Assembly (NCBI GenBank): GCA_035296965.1
Contig: DATGZX010000132.1
Coordinates: forward strand, 1-64,000
From: DATGZX01 sp035296965
GTDB taxonomy: Bacteria; Planctomycetota; Planctomycetia; Gemmatales; Gemmataceae
Direction: 5' to 3'
Length of the DNA: 64,000 nt
Part shown: piece after piece, positions 42,862 to 51,409 of the stretch
Layout of the letters: every line of letters begins with the position of its first letter
Numbering within the stretch: the stretch's first letter is position 1
Notes under the pieces: generated by a model
The model's input: only the letters and a program-made list of their open reading frames with translations
What the model was told of the DNA's origin: nothing
The model's database searches: none
Made by a program: the position numbers and the translations under genes

Positions 42862-44070
42862 ATGAGCGCGCTGGAAATTGATTTGGATGCTGATCGGGCT
42901 GTGGCTCGGTTGATGGGGTTTCTGGCGATTGAAGGCGTGACCGGCCAGGAGAAGGCAATCGGTCAAGCAGTCGTCCAGGCATTGATCGACGCGGGCGTTT
43001 CGCGCAGGTCAATTCGCTTCGACAAAGCCCACGAACGGATTCCTTTTCCCACACAGACTGGCAACTTGATCGTGACTTTTCCGGGGACACGTCCCGGTCC
43101 GCGGCGCCTGTTCATGACCCACCTTGACACGGTACCGCTTTGCGCTGGTGCGAAGCCCGTCCGAAAGGGGGACCGGATTGTTGCAGACGGACCGACCGCA
43201 CTCGGAGGAGACAATCGCACGGGAGTCGCCTGCCTGGTAACGATGGCGGCGACTTTGTTGGAGCAGAAGTTGCCGTACGCTCCGCTCACCCTGCTCTTCA
43301 CCGTTCGCGAAGAGAGTGGACTCTGGGGTGCTCGCTACGTCGATCCCGCCGAGCTTGGCAATCCCGTAGAGGGATTCAACGTGGACGGCAGCATGCCGGC
43401 GGAGATCACCATCGGCGCAGTTGGAGCAGAGCGCTGGGAAGCAGAAATCGTTGGCCGGGCTGCGCATGCTGGCGTTCACCCCGAGCGCGGCGTATCGGCT
43501 ACCGCAGTGGCCGCGCTGGCCTTGGCCGACACATACCAGAATGGGTGGTTTGGCAAAATCAAACGAGGTCGCCGCGAAGGGACCGCCAATATCGGCAGCG
43601 TGGGCGGGCGCGACGGCCAGAGTGCCGGGGTGGCCACAAATGTTGTCACGGATTACGCGCAGGTCCGGGGTGAATCTCGCAGCCACGACTCCCGCTTCGT
43701 ACGGGCAATCACCGCCGCCTACCGCGCTGCCTTCCGGGCGGCCGCCCGCAAGGTGCGCGATCATCGCGGGCGGAGCGCGAAGGTCCGCTTCCGTGCAAGG
43801 CGCGACTACTACCCATTCCGGCTCAAGTTGACGGCCCCTGTGGTTCGCCACGCCGTCGCCGCGGCCGAGCGCATCGGCCTGAAACCGACCTTGCGCTCAA
43901 CCAATGGCGGGCTCGACGCCAACTGGCTGGTCCGGCATGGAGTGCCGACCATCACGTTCGGCGCCGGGCAAAACAACGCTCACACGGTGGAAGAGTTCGT
44001 CGACGTACCCGAGTTCATCAAAGGGTGCCGGTTGGCGCTCGCGCTGGCCGTCGCGGAAAATGCAACATGA
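42862..44070 (+). CDS. M20 family metallopeptidase (PepT-like)
   Basis: A 402-residue M20 peptidase. Zinc site residues are visible in MTHLDTVP (His/Asp), ALGGDNRTG (bridging Asp), FTVREESGLWG (catalytic Glu pair), and the late NNAHTVEEF (His). The dimerisation or lid domain is about residues 190-310. The family removes amino acids from peptides or hydrolyses acylated amino acids in the cytoplasm; resemblance is to PepT-like tripeptidases. GAAGGACGT lies just upstream of the ATG at 42862. Single gene; palindromic elements follow. Confidence 0.85.
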   Translation: MSALEIDLDADRAVARLMGFLAIEGVTGQEKAIGQAVVQALIDAGVSRRSIRFDKAHERIPFPTQTGNLIVTFPGTRPGPRRLFMTHLDTVPLCAGAKPVRKGDRIVADGPTALGGDNRTGVACLVTMAATLLEQKLPYAPLTLLFTVREESGLWGARYVDPAELGNPVEGFNVDGSMPAEITIGAVGAERWEAEIVGRAAHAGVHPERGVSATAVAALALADTYQNGWFGKIKRGRREGTANIGSVGGRDGQSAGVATNVVTDYAQVRGESRSHDSRFVRAITAAYRAAFRAAARKVRDHRGRSAKVRFRARRDYYPFRLKLTAPVVRHAVAAAERIGLKPTLRSTNGGLDANWLVRHGVPTITFGAGQNNAHTVEEFVDVPEFIKGCRLALALAVAENAT

Positions 44071-44125
44071 TACGATGCGGGGGAATTCGATCGCGTGGAT
44101 TCTTCCCGATCTGTCCAATTGGAAA

Positions 44126-44396
44126 TTAGAGTCTGTCCGAGAAGCCCCTCTCCACCGTACTCGGGGGAGAGGGGTTGGGGTGAGGGGGCTTAGGGAGTCT
44201 TGGGTAGTCTAAAACCCTCACCCCCGACCCCTCTCCCTTGAGTACAAGGAGCCTGCTGAAAAAGGGGTCGGACCCCTTCCACGAATGGCGACAGATTCGC
44301 TAGAAAGCGGAATATCAGTGAAGCTTCGTAGGGGGTCAGACCCCTTTTTCAGCAGGCTCACAAGGGAGAGGCGAGAGCTTGTCGGACAGACTCTTA
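44126..44396. repeat. Large palindromic element hosting a nested MITE
   Basis: The outer left arm TTAGAGTCTGTCCGA (44126-44140) and outer right arm TCGGACAGACTCTTA (44382-44396) are inverse, followed inwards by CCCCTCTCC/GGAGAGG and GGGGTTGGGGTGAGGG/CCCTCACCCCCGACCCC arms. This is a palindromic repeat of the CCCTCTCCCC group. At 44249-44359 its right arm is split by an insertion; removing it restores CTCTCCCTTGAGTACAAGGG and the continuous arm. Confidence 0.75.
44249..44359. mobile_element. 111-bp MITE-like element, copy 1, with 5-bp target duplication
   Basis: The element begins GAGCCTGCTGAAAAAGGGGT and ends with the inverse, ACCCCTTTTTCAGCAGGCTC. Its inner part includes CACGAATGGCGACAGAT and GAAGCTTCGTAGG. 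ACAAG occurs directly on both sides (44244-44248 and 44360-44364), as expected for a target duplication. The second copy is at 55509-55619. No transposase is encoded, so it would depend on one elsewhere. Confidence 0.8.
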
Positions 44397-44431
44397 GCCC
44401 CGGTCCGTCATTACGAACAGGAGGCCCGGCA

Positions 44432-45787
44432 TTGAAGCAGGTTCGCATCGGTAACGGCTGCGGCTTCTGGGGCGACAACCTGGACGCTCCGGTGATCCTT
44501 GCCGAGCGCGGCCGGCTCGATTACTTGACTCTCGAATACCTCGCCGAGCTGACGATGTCGATTCTGGCGTTGCAGAAGCAGCGCGATCCGCAGGCGGGCT
44601 TTGCGACCGATTTTCTCGAGGTCCTGGAAAAGCTCGGCCTTGCACTCAAGAGCCAGCCAGGCCTCAAGATCATTACCAATGCCGGCGGCATGAATCCCGC
44701 CAGTTGCGCCGCGCGGGCGCGGACGATCCTGGACCAGGCAGGGCTCACGGACCGCGTGGTCGCCGTCGTCCGTGGTGACGATCTTCTCGGCAGGCTAGAT
44801 CAGCTTCTCGGCCAGGGACACGCGCTGGCAAACCTGGACACGGCCGCGGCCCTTTCGACGATCCGATCACGAGTCGTAAGCGCCAATGCTTATCTCGGTG
44901 CCCGTCCGATCGTCGCGGCCCTGGAAAAAGGCGCCTCCGTCGTTATTACAGGCCGCGTGGCGGATGCCTCGCTGACGCTTGGGCCGGCCGTCCACGAGCT
45001 GGGCTGGGGCTGGCAGGAGTGGGACCGACTCTCGGCGGGCACCATCGCCGGGCACCTGATCGAGTGCGGCGCGCAGGCAACGGGTGGGTTGTGGTGCAAC
45101 TGGCAGCAGGCTCCTGACCTGGCCGACGTTGGTTACCCAATCGCCGAGATCGAACCGGACGGGACCTTCCGAATCACGAAGCCGCCCGGGACGGGCGGTG
45201 CCGTGAATCGCGAAACGGTGGGGGAGCAACTGCTTTATGAAGTGGGAGACCCGCGCCAGTATCTGACGCCCGATGTGGTTGCTGATTTTACGAGCGTGTC
45301 GCTGGGGAACAGCGCGCGCGATACCACGCTTGTTCGCGGAGCACGTGGCAAACCGGCTACCGACACTTACAAGGTCTCGATCGCCTATGGCGACGGGTTT
45401 ACTTCGAGCGGCACCCTGATTGTCATGGGTCCAGACGCGCGGAATAAAGCACAGTTCTGCGGCGAGATGATCCTCAGCCGGCTGCGCAGAGCCGGCGTCG
45501 AGCTGGAGCAGAGCAATATAGAGTGTTTGGGATCTGGGGACTGTCTACCCGGCGTGCTTCCATCCCAGGCGGATGCTCCCGAGGTTGTGCTGCGCGTGAC
45601 GGTTCGAGACCCACGCCGCGCCGCCGTGGAGCGATTTACCAAGGAGTTCGCACCCTTGATTACCTCAGGGCCGCCTGGTCTGGCAGGATACGCGACGGGC
45701 CGGCCGCCGGTTCGCGAAGTCTTCAGTTACTGGCCTGCACTCCTGGCCAAAAGCGCTGTGGAGCCGGAGGTGTACGTTCATGGCTGA
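44432..45787 (+). CDS. AtuA family protein (DUF1446)
   Basis: A 451-residue DUF1446/AtuA protein: VRIGNGCGFWGDNLDAPVIL starts it, then LKIITNAGGMNPASCAARAR, VITGRVADASLTLGPAVHEL and EWDRLSAGTIAGHLIECGAQ. AtuA is needed for acyclic terpene (citronellol/geraniol) breakdown in Pseudomonas, but its activity is unknown. The start is TTG at 44432 with AGGAGG upstream. An earlier ATG at 44285 lies inside the inserted MITE and was rejected. The stop overlaps the next gene by 8 bases, and an enoyl-CoA hydratase follows, so the three form an operon, probably for a branched acyl-CoA route. Confidence 0.85.
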   Translation: MKQVRIGNGCGFWGDNLDAPVILAERGRLDYLTLEYLAELTMSILALQKQRDPQAGFATDFLEVLEKLGLALKSQPGLKIITNAGGMNPASCAARARTILDQAGLTDRVVAVVRGDDLLGRLDQLLGQGHALANLDTAAALSTIRSRVVSANAYLGARPIVAALEKGASVVITGRVADASLTLGPAVHELGWGWQEWDRLSAGTIAGHLIECGAQATGGLWCNWQQAPDLADVGYPIAEIEPDGTFRITKPPGTGGAVNRETVGEQLLYEVGDPRQYLTPDVVADFTSVSLGNSARDTTLVRGARGKPATDTYKVSIAYGDGFTSSGTLIVMGPDARNKAQFCGEMILSRLRRAGVELEQSNIECLGSGDCLPGVLPSQADAPEVVLRVTVRDPRRAAVERFTKEFAPLITSGPPGLAGYATGRPPVREVFSYWPALLAKSAVEPEVYVHG

Positions 45788-46175
45788 TAAGACCCGGGCA
45801 TCCAAGCAGCCTTCGATGCTGGATCAAACAACGATTCCACTGGGTGACATCGCTCATGGCCGCAGTGGCGACAAGGGCAATCACGCCAACGTGGCAATCC
45901 TCGCTTACACGCCTGCCGGTTATACCTGGCTGATCGAGAATCTGACCGCTGACAGAGTCGAATCTTATTTTGCACCGTTAAGTCCCACACGGGTCGTGCG
46001 CTACGAAGCTCCCAACCTGCTTGCAGTGAATTTCTTGTTGTACGACGTCCTGGCGGGGGGCGCGAGTCGCTCCTTGCGCGTGGATACCCAGGGAAAGACA
46101 TACGCTCTGGCCTTGCTGCAGATGCGCATTGCTCGTCCTGAAAACTATGAAACGATGCTGCGACCCACGTCCTGA
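45780..46175 (+). CDS. AtuA-related C-terminal domain protein
   Basis: A 131-residue protein that corresponds to the small domain often fused to, or following, AtuA. Landmarks are IPLGDIAHGRSGDKGNHANV and LLYDVLAGGASRSLRVDTQG with QGKTYALALLQMRI. The conserved GDKG loop suggests ligand or acyl-CoA binding, but that is inference. Its ATG at 45780 overlaps the atuA-like stop by 8 bases (translational coupling), and the enoyl-CoA hydratase begins 8 bases after its end. This supports a complex of the two AtuA parts. Confidence 0.75.
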   Translation: MADKTRASKQPSMLDQTTIPLGDIAHGRSGDKGNHANVAILAYTPAGYTWLIENLTADRVESYFAPLSPTRVVRYEAPNLLAVNFLLYDVLAGGASRSLRVDTQGKTYALALLQMRIARPENYETMLRPTS

Positions 46176-46183
46176 GGAGAGTC

Positions 46184-46996
46184 ATGACCGAAGATCTGGT
46201 TCTCTACGAGGCTCGCCCGCCGGCCGTGGTGATCACGCTGCATCGGCCGCAGCGTCTCAACGCCCTCAGCCGACTGCTGATCCAGGCGATCCGCGCGGCA
46301 TTTGAGCGAGCGCGGGACGATTTCGCTGCTCGTTGCGTGATCCTGACGGGAGCCGGTTCCGCGTTTTGCGCGGGCATGGACCTGGCCGAGTTGGCGGCTA
46401 CCCTCGACCTGGAAGAACCTGGAATGCAGAAGCCTCAAGCCACGCCCCAGGTAGACATTTGGGACGATGCCTTTCAGCTCGCCAAGCTTTTCGACCTCAT
46501 TTACACGTTGCCCAAGCCAACCGTAGCCGCCATCAACGGTCCGGCCGTCGCGGGCGGCGCCGGTCTCACGACGGTCTGCGATCTTGCCCTGGCTGTGCCG
46601 CAGGCGCGCCTGGGATATCCGGAAGTGCGCCGCGGCTTGGTGGCGGCCATGGTGATGCCGCATCTTCTCCGGCACGTCGGCGAGCGGACTGCTCGATACT
46701 TGCTCTTGACTGGCGAGCTGATGGGCGCCGAAGAGGCGTTACGGGCCGGTCTGATCAACGCGGTTGTGCCTGCCGACCAGTTGATGGCGCAGGCGCACGC
46801 CTGGGCTCGGCAGCTCGCCGAGGGAGGTCCCCTTGCCCTGGCGACTACCAAGGCTCTTCTGCACCGCTTCTCCCAGCAAGCGCTGTCCGTCGAGGAAGGC
46901 GCCAAGGCAAGCGCAGCGCCACGCCTGACGGACGAATGCCGGGAAGGATTGCGCGCCTTTTTCGACAAGCGGCGGGCGCCCTGGGTGGCTGACTAA
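46184..46996 (+). CDS. Enoyl-CoA hydratase/isomerase family protein
   Basis: A 270-residue crotonase-fold enzyme. The oxyanion-hole segments are GAGSAFCAGMDLAEL (about residues 55-70) and INGPAVAGGAGLTTVCDLAL, with RLGYPEVRRGLVAAMVMPHL after them. Near the second segment the usual catalytic Glu seems to be in YPEVRRG. Members hydrate or isomerise acyl-CoA substrates in the cytoplasm. It is the last gene of the AtuA operon, where Pseudomonas has AtuE, an isohexenyl-glutaconyl-CoA hydratase. It may act on a 3-methyl-glutaconyl-type CoA, which is inference. Confidence 0.85.
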   Translation: MTEDLVLYEARPPAVVITLHRPQRLNALSRLLIQAIRAAFERARDDFAARCVILTGAGSAFCAGMDLAELAATLDLEEPGMQKPQATPQVDIWDDAFQLAKLFDLIYTLPKPTVAAINGPAVAGGAGLTTVCDLALAVPQARLGYPEVRRGLVAAMVMPHLLRHVGERTARYLLLTGELMGAEEALRAGLINAVVPADQLMAQAHAWARQLAEGGPLALATTKALLHRFSQQALSVEEGAKASAAPRLTDECREGLRAFFDKRRAPWVAD

Positions 46997-47057
46997 TGGG
47001 TGCTCAAGTCCTGATTTTGGGCTAAGGGCATGGATTCAAAGCTGCCGAATATGTGTT

Positions 47058-47265
47058 CATTTGTACACATGACAAATGTCAGGGTGCCCTGCCACGGTCC
47101 TTTCAAAGTTGACAAGGCGTAACCTATGTGCCTTGTTGATGTTGCGGATTAGAAGAGCCTGTCAGACAAGCAGTCTGGCTACCCCCCTTTTACATGACAA
47201 AACATGACATCCATTTGCGTTTCTCTCCGGCTTCGTGCTCGGACCCCCAAAGTTAGCGTTGAAGA
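47058..47265. repeat. Shared intergenic element, copy B
   Basis: Begins CATTTGTACACATGACA (47058-47074, identical to 27992-28008). GTCAGACAAGCAGTCTGGCT and CCCCCTTTTACATGACA (47162-47211) follow. It ends TTTCTCTCCGGCTTCGTGCT near 47235 and AGCGTTGAAGATGCGCTAGC near 47270. Copy A at 27992-28215 has the same blocks. The middle parts differ. Here too it lies directly past the 3' end of a minus-strand gene, the ATP-grasp gene. Confidence 0.65.
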
Positions 47266-47269
47266 TGCG

Positions 47270-48307
47270 CTAGCCGCCCGGCGGAGTGAAGAAAATGCAC
47301 CCGTCGGCGCTGAACCGGATCATTCCAGCTTTCCAACGCAGGTCCGGGAGTCGATCTTCAAGCACAACTTGCAAAAGGGCCTCGTCAAGGTTGTTCTCAG
47401 CAAGCTCTCGAAGGCCGATGTAGGAAGTCGTAACGCGGGCATTGATCTCCATGACAAAGTCTTGCGTACCATCCTGGGCTTCACCCAGGACCAGGTCCAC
47501 GCCAACCCAACCTTTCAAACCGGGAACGCAGTTCACCGCTTTTTCCGAGAGCTGCAGTGCGCGCTCGGCCAGCGGCGATGGCAACGGCAGGGAGCCACCC
47601 TGGTACCGGAACCGTCCGTCGTCAGAAATGTGCTGAGCGCCAGGCAGTAATGGACTACAGGCATTCGGACCAACGAGCAGAGCAACGCTCGCCGCCAGGC
47701 CCGGAACGAAGGGCTGGAGCAGGAATTCTCCGCGCCAGCCTTCTGACCGAGCATCACGAATGGATCGCGAGAGGTGGTCGCCTTGTCCGACGAGGTATGT
47801 AACCTGCGAGCCGGCACCCTGGCGCGGCTTGAGAACCAGAGGAAACTTCAGCCCCCCAGCCGGTACATGGTCGTCAAACAGAACGGACTCTGGCGTAGGG
47901 ATCCCCTGACTGCGGAGTAACGCCCCGAGAGCCAGCTTGTCCCCTGCCAGTCTGAGCGCCTCGGGAGAAGATCCAAGAACGCGGCCGCCCGCATCTTGCG
48001 CCCACCGGTAACGTGTGTGGAGAAGATCGTCAAACTCCGGGGCAACGATGAGCGTGTAGTCCGCCGCACTCGCCAAATTCTGAAAGACGATCTGCTCCTG
48101 CTCTTCGGGGGAAAGCCGGCGAATCGAGCCGCTGAGTTGCCGGGGACAATTCTGGTCGAGAAGGGTGATCGTTTCGACGCCGGGGATGCGTCCAAAATCC
48201 TTGGCCAGCGCAGACAGCATGGCCCAGCCTTCGTTGCACAAAGGCAAAGCGTGTGGATCGGAGGAGAATCCGCCGCTGCACGTGTATTCGTAAAGGAAGA
48301 TCTTCAC
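47270..48307 (-). CDS. ATP-grasp enzyme, MfnD-like (tyramine-glutamate ligase type)
   Basis: A 345-residue ATP-grasp protein. The N-terminus MKIFLYEYTCSGGFSSDP with NEGWAMLSALAKDFGRIPGV matches the pattern of MfnD/COG1821 proteins, in which an E-Y...GG start is followed by EG.AML. The ATP-grasp core has FPLVLKPRQGAGSQ (nucleotide-binding Lys), GVDLVLGEA and VMEINARVTTSY (metal ligands Glu and Asn). MfnD joins glutamate to tyramine in methanofuran synthesis, and homologues accompany H4MPT-linked C1 genes in methylotrophs and planctomycetes. That role here is inference because no other C1 gene is in the window. Single gene on the minus strand, with the copy B element past its 3' end. Confidence 0.65.
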   Translation of the reverse strand: MKIFLYEYTCSGGFSSDPHALPLCNEGWAMLSALAKDFGRIPGVETITLLDQNCPRQLSGSIRRLSPEEQEQIVFQNLASAADYTLIVAPEFDDLLHTRYRWAQDAGGRVLGSSPEALRLAGDKLALGALLRSQGIPTPESVLFDDHVPAGGLKFPLVLKPRQGAGSQVTYLVGQGDHLSRSIRDARSEGWRGEFLLQPFVPGLAASVALLVGPNACSPLLPGAQHISDDGRFRYQGGSLPLPSPLAERALQLSEKAVNCVPGLKGWVGVDLVLGEAQDGTQDFVMEINARVTTSYIGLRELAENNLDEALLQVVLEDRLPDLRWKAGMIRFSADGCIFFTPPGG

Positions 48308-48420
48308 GAGGCCATTGTGGGAAATGACGGGCCCAAAGAATAGGTCTGAATCGAAGGCGGCCTGGGCAGATCCTGATCGATCTGGCCAGGCCGCGATTAT
48401 TGCGATGGGATCTTCACTCT

Positions 48421-50649
48421 CTAGGGCATCCTGGCTCCGCCGATGTCGGTCGGCAGCGGGACAGAGGGCATGTTACGCAGCGGATTGTCGGCACTCGGGA
48501 AGGACGAGGGCAGCGTCCGAGGCGAATCCGAAGGTGCCGCCATCGAACCCGTGGACGAACTGGGCGTGGACGGCGCGAACCACATTTTCCCCACGGAGGA
48601 CTGGGTAGCAGAGTTCGTCGAGTTATCCGGCTTGGTGGCGGTCCTATCCACCGGTTTTGCCGTAGGCATTGGCTCGTTGATCTCTGGAAGCGGCGCCCTG
48701 CCTTCAAGCAGGGCAGGAATCGTCGGCGCGTCGTTCTTGGGAAGATCCGCGATCCCCCAGTTTCCTTTTTCGAAATCACAAGGAGCCTTATTGACTGGAT
48801 TCGAACGTTCGAACAGCACGAGCGCCTTGTTCCGTTCGCGCAGATGCTCGGTGGCACGCACCTGGGCGGCCTGGGGCAACGGCCCCTCGGAGATCGCCAC
48901 GTTGTCGCGCTGCAGGATGGTCCCCTTGGCAAACTCGAAGCCGGCCAGAGCGTTGTTGTAGCGAACGATCGAGTCGTATTCCGACTGCAGTGCCGAGGCC
49001 CAGACACGCTGCGATTCCAGCAAGATATCGAGTGTGCCGCGGCCGGCGAGGAACTCCTGGAAGCGGGCTTGCAACTGGACCGCTGCTGCTTCGCGCTGGG
49101 ACTTTTGAATTTCAATCTGGTAGTGGAACTCGAATAGGTCGCGCCACTGGTCTACGAGGAATGACATGGCCTTCCGCTCTTGATCGCGGAGCACATAATA
49201 GCTGCGCTCCAGATTCAACCGAGCTTCGCGCGTTTGGGCATGGGCGTCGCGGTAGCCGAGCACGTAGTTCAGACGCAGGCCCACCGTCCAGTCCACAAAC
49301 CGGTCGGAGGCCAGGCTGCGCAGGGCATTGGAGGTCGTGCCCGAGCCGTCCAGGCTCGTGCCCAGGCCGTTGAGCCCATAGGTGGAGACGAAGCGCAGGT
49401 CGGGCAGGAGCAAGTTTTTGGTGTTGATCAGGTCGAGCTGGCGGAACTTGAGATCCTCGCGCGCCAGGATCAACTCAGGCCGCAGCGCCAGCGCTTCGTT
49501 GACCGCAGTGTTCCAGTCCGGCTGGTACGGAGTCAATGTCGGCGAGTCGGTTGGCACTAGGCGCTTGCCGTCTTCCGCCGGCATACCAAGCAGGGCACGT
49601 AGCTGGCGTTCGCTCCTGAGGACCTGTCCGAGTGCAGACAATCGATTGCCGCGGAACTGCTCATACTGTTGGCGCGTCTGGGCAAAATCCTGGACGGGAA
49701 TGCGCCCTGCCTCGTAGCGTGCCTTGTTGATCTTCCATGCCTCGAAAGCCTGGCGGAGGGCCGCTTCCTGAGAGTACAGGTCCCAGTAGGAGCCATACAG
49801 ATTCCAGTAGGCCGTCTCCACGTTCAGCAGCATGAAGTGCACGTCTCTTTGGAACTCTGCCCGCGCCTGGTCGAAACGCAGCCGCGTGATCACGATGCCT
49901 TCGACCCGGCCGCCGGTCGGGAACGGTGTCAGAACGCTGCCGGGGTGCGTTGCCCGGAGTTGGTTGATCTCCACGCCAAAGCCCTGCAACAGAGGCTGCT
50001 CAAACTGGAACTGAAGGGTCGGTGCATACGAAGGATTCAAGACGGTGAATCCCAGGGGCGGATTCGTCAGGTTCTGGTATTGAGTGCTGAAGCTGATGCC
50101 TGTCACGCCACCGGAAGGTAAAGGCTTCAAGAGGGACGTGGTCGCCGTGGCCGTTTCACCAACGTTGAACTGGTTGAGCCCCTGCAAGGGCGTATCGGTT
50201 GTGTTCCAGGTCACGCTGGTATTCCACTGGACGTCGAATTTGGAGAGTGACGACTCGATATCCGGTCCCACGATCGCCGGATCCAGCGCAAAGGCGCGAA
50301 TGCTGTCCGAGCCCGCGACGGTTCGGCCGCCAAAGGTCACGAGATTGTCATTGGCGAACCCGGGATTGACCACCGTTTGTGTACCGGTGGTGCCGTTTTC
50401 CAGAGCTATGGCGATCGCTTCAGACAGCGAGAGATAGCGGATAGGACGGTCGAGATCGAACACGTTGGAAGGAGTGGGGATGGCTGCGGTCGCGGGTTGG
50501 ACCGAAAGCTCGGGATCACAATCGAGCTTTGGCAAGCTCGTCTTTTGGTAGGCTTGATAATCAGGCTCCAGCAAGAAACACTGCTGCTTGCAACCGGCCG
50601 CCCCGGCAACGGTCAAGGCGAGCCCTACAACCACATGTTTCCAGCGCAT
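48421..50649 (-). CDS. TolC-family outer-membrane efflux lipoprotein
   Basis: A 742-residue TolC-like protein. A lipoprotein signal (MRWKHVVVGLALTVAGAAGC, lipobox Cys20) anchors it. Two outer-membrane efflux repeats follow: SEAIAIALENGTTG near 90, then GIVITRLRFDQARAEFQRDV, LLNVETAYWNLYGSYWDLYS and ARYEAGRIPVQDFAQTRQQY, and a second set with ALALRPELILAREDLKFRQL and LEFHYQIEIQ-like sequence to FLAGRGTLDILLESQRVWAS. The last 120 residues are a proline/serine-rich tail. It forms trimeric outer-membrane channels for efflux. The start at 50649 fits the lipobox; a long upstream frame to 51111 is not coding. No pump gene is adjacent. Confidence 0.85.
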   Translation of the reverse strand: MRWKHVVVGLALTVAGAAGCKQQCFLLEPDYQAYQKTSLPKLDCDPELSVQPATAAIPTPSNVFDLDRPIRYLSLSEAIAIALENGTTGTQTVVNPGFANDNLVTFGGRTVAGSDSIRAFALDPAIVGPDIESSLSKFDVQWNTSVTWNTTDTPLQGLNQFNVGETATATTSLLKPLPSGGVTGISFSTQYQNLTNPPLGFTVLNPSYAPTLQFQFEQPLLQGFGVEINQLRATHPGSVLTPFPTGGRVEGIVITRLRFDQARAEFQRDVHFMLLNVETAYWNLYGSYWDLYSQEAALRQAFEAWKINKARYEAGRIPVQDFAQTRQQYEQFRGNRLSALGQVLRSERQLRALLGMPAEDGKRLVPTDSPTLTPYQPDWNTAVNEALALRPELILAREDLKFRQLDLINTKNLLLPDLRFVSTYGLNGLGTSLDGSGTTSNALRSLASDRFVDWTVGLRLNYVLGYRDAHAQTREARLNLERSYYVLRDQERKAMSFLVDQWRDLFEFHYQIEIQKSQREAAAVQLQARFQEFLAGRGTLDILLESQRVWASALQSEYDSIVRYNNALAGFEFAKGTILQRDNVAISEGPLPQAAQVRATEHLRERNKALVLFERSNPVNKAPCDFEKGNWGIADLPKNDAPTIPALLEGRAPLPEINEPMPTAKPVDRTATKPDNSTNSATQSSVGKMWFAPSTPSSSTGSMAAPSDSPRTLPSSFPSADNPLRNMPSVPLPTDIGGARMP

Positions 50650-50942
50650 AAGTTTCACCCCGCTGAGGCAAACCCCTCTTCCGGCACCCGGCGGCTGGGT
50701 CAGTCGGGAATCCGTTGATGGGCTCCCTAGAACCCCCGCCTGATGCAACGCGCACAAGGGCGCGCAATCGGAAATGCTAATGGCTATATCGGCACTTGCC
50801 TGGTCACCATCCAGGGAAATCTTGCCGAATATGCGGAGGGTAACGATTTGGGAGTTGAGGTGGACAATACCGAGTGGATCAGGCGGTAGGAGAGGATAGT
50901 TAAGACATTGCCATCTAGAAAAGTGAATGGAGCCAGGGAGTC

Positions 50943-51299
50943 TTACTTCGATGCGGTCCCAGGCTGTTGCCAGCGCGGCGCAATACCGACATAAGGCAGT
51001 CCGAGCATACGTTTGATACCTGCCCATTCCCCAACGTCGTTGCCTTCCACGGCGTGGCCGATGTATTGCAGGAGGTAACCCAGCACGATCCCCGCAACCC
51101 CCCAGTACCACGGCAGAAAGAAGAGCAAAACCACGCCGGCGACCGCTAAGGGGATGCCGAAGAGGTGGATGACGAAATTGAACGGAAGCTGGTGGCGCTC
51201 CCGCCAGTTGCGTAAGGCTTTACGCAAAAACCTCCGGACCGGCCCACGGGACCTCTCGCCTTGGTCTATCTTGCCAGCACCTTCTTGTAGTTCAGCCAT
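50943..51299 (-). CDS. Mpo1-like (DUF962) membrane protein
   Basis: A 118-residue protein: basic N-terminus, then WRERHQLPFNFVIHLFGIPL, a hydrophobic pair of helices (AVAGVVLLFFLPWYWGVAGI) and GYLLQYIGHAVEGNDVGEWA. The histidines and the N/E residues around them are those conserved in DUF962/Mpo1, a yeast dioxygenase for 2-hydroxy fatty acids. It is probably in the inner membrane. A typical GGAGGG precedes the ATG. The 293-base spacer to the TolC gene holds nothing I can identify. Bacterial relatives have no proven role. Confidence 0.8.
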   Translation of the reverse strand: MAELQEGAGKIDQGERSRGPVRRFLRKALRNWRERHQLPFNFVIHLFGIPLAVAGVVLLFFLPWYWGVAGIVLGYLLQYIGHAVEGNDVGEWAGIKRMLGLPYVGIAPRWQQPGTASK

Positions 51300-51409
51300 G
51301 CCAACCCTCCAAGCGTTCGTCGCCGGAAATTGGAGCAGGCTGGCAATTTAGCAAGAAACCGAAGGTGCAACAAGCGCTGCTAGCCCGTGGATAGCTTGGC
51401 ACACACTCG

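Noticed and set aside
44285..44431. ATG at 44285 as start of the AtuA-like gene
   Set aside because: It lies within the inserted MITE and adds 49 residues not found in the family; the TTG at 44432 has a better ribosome site.
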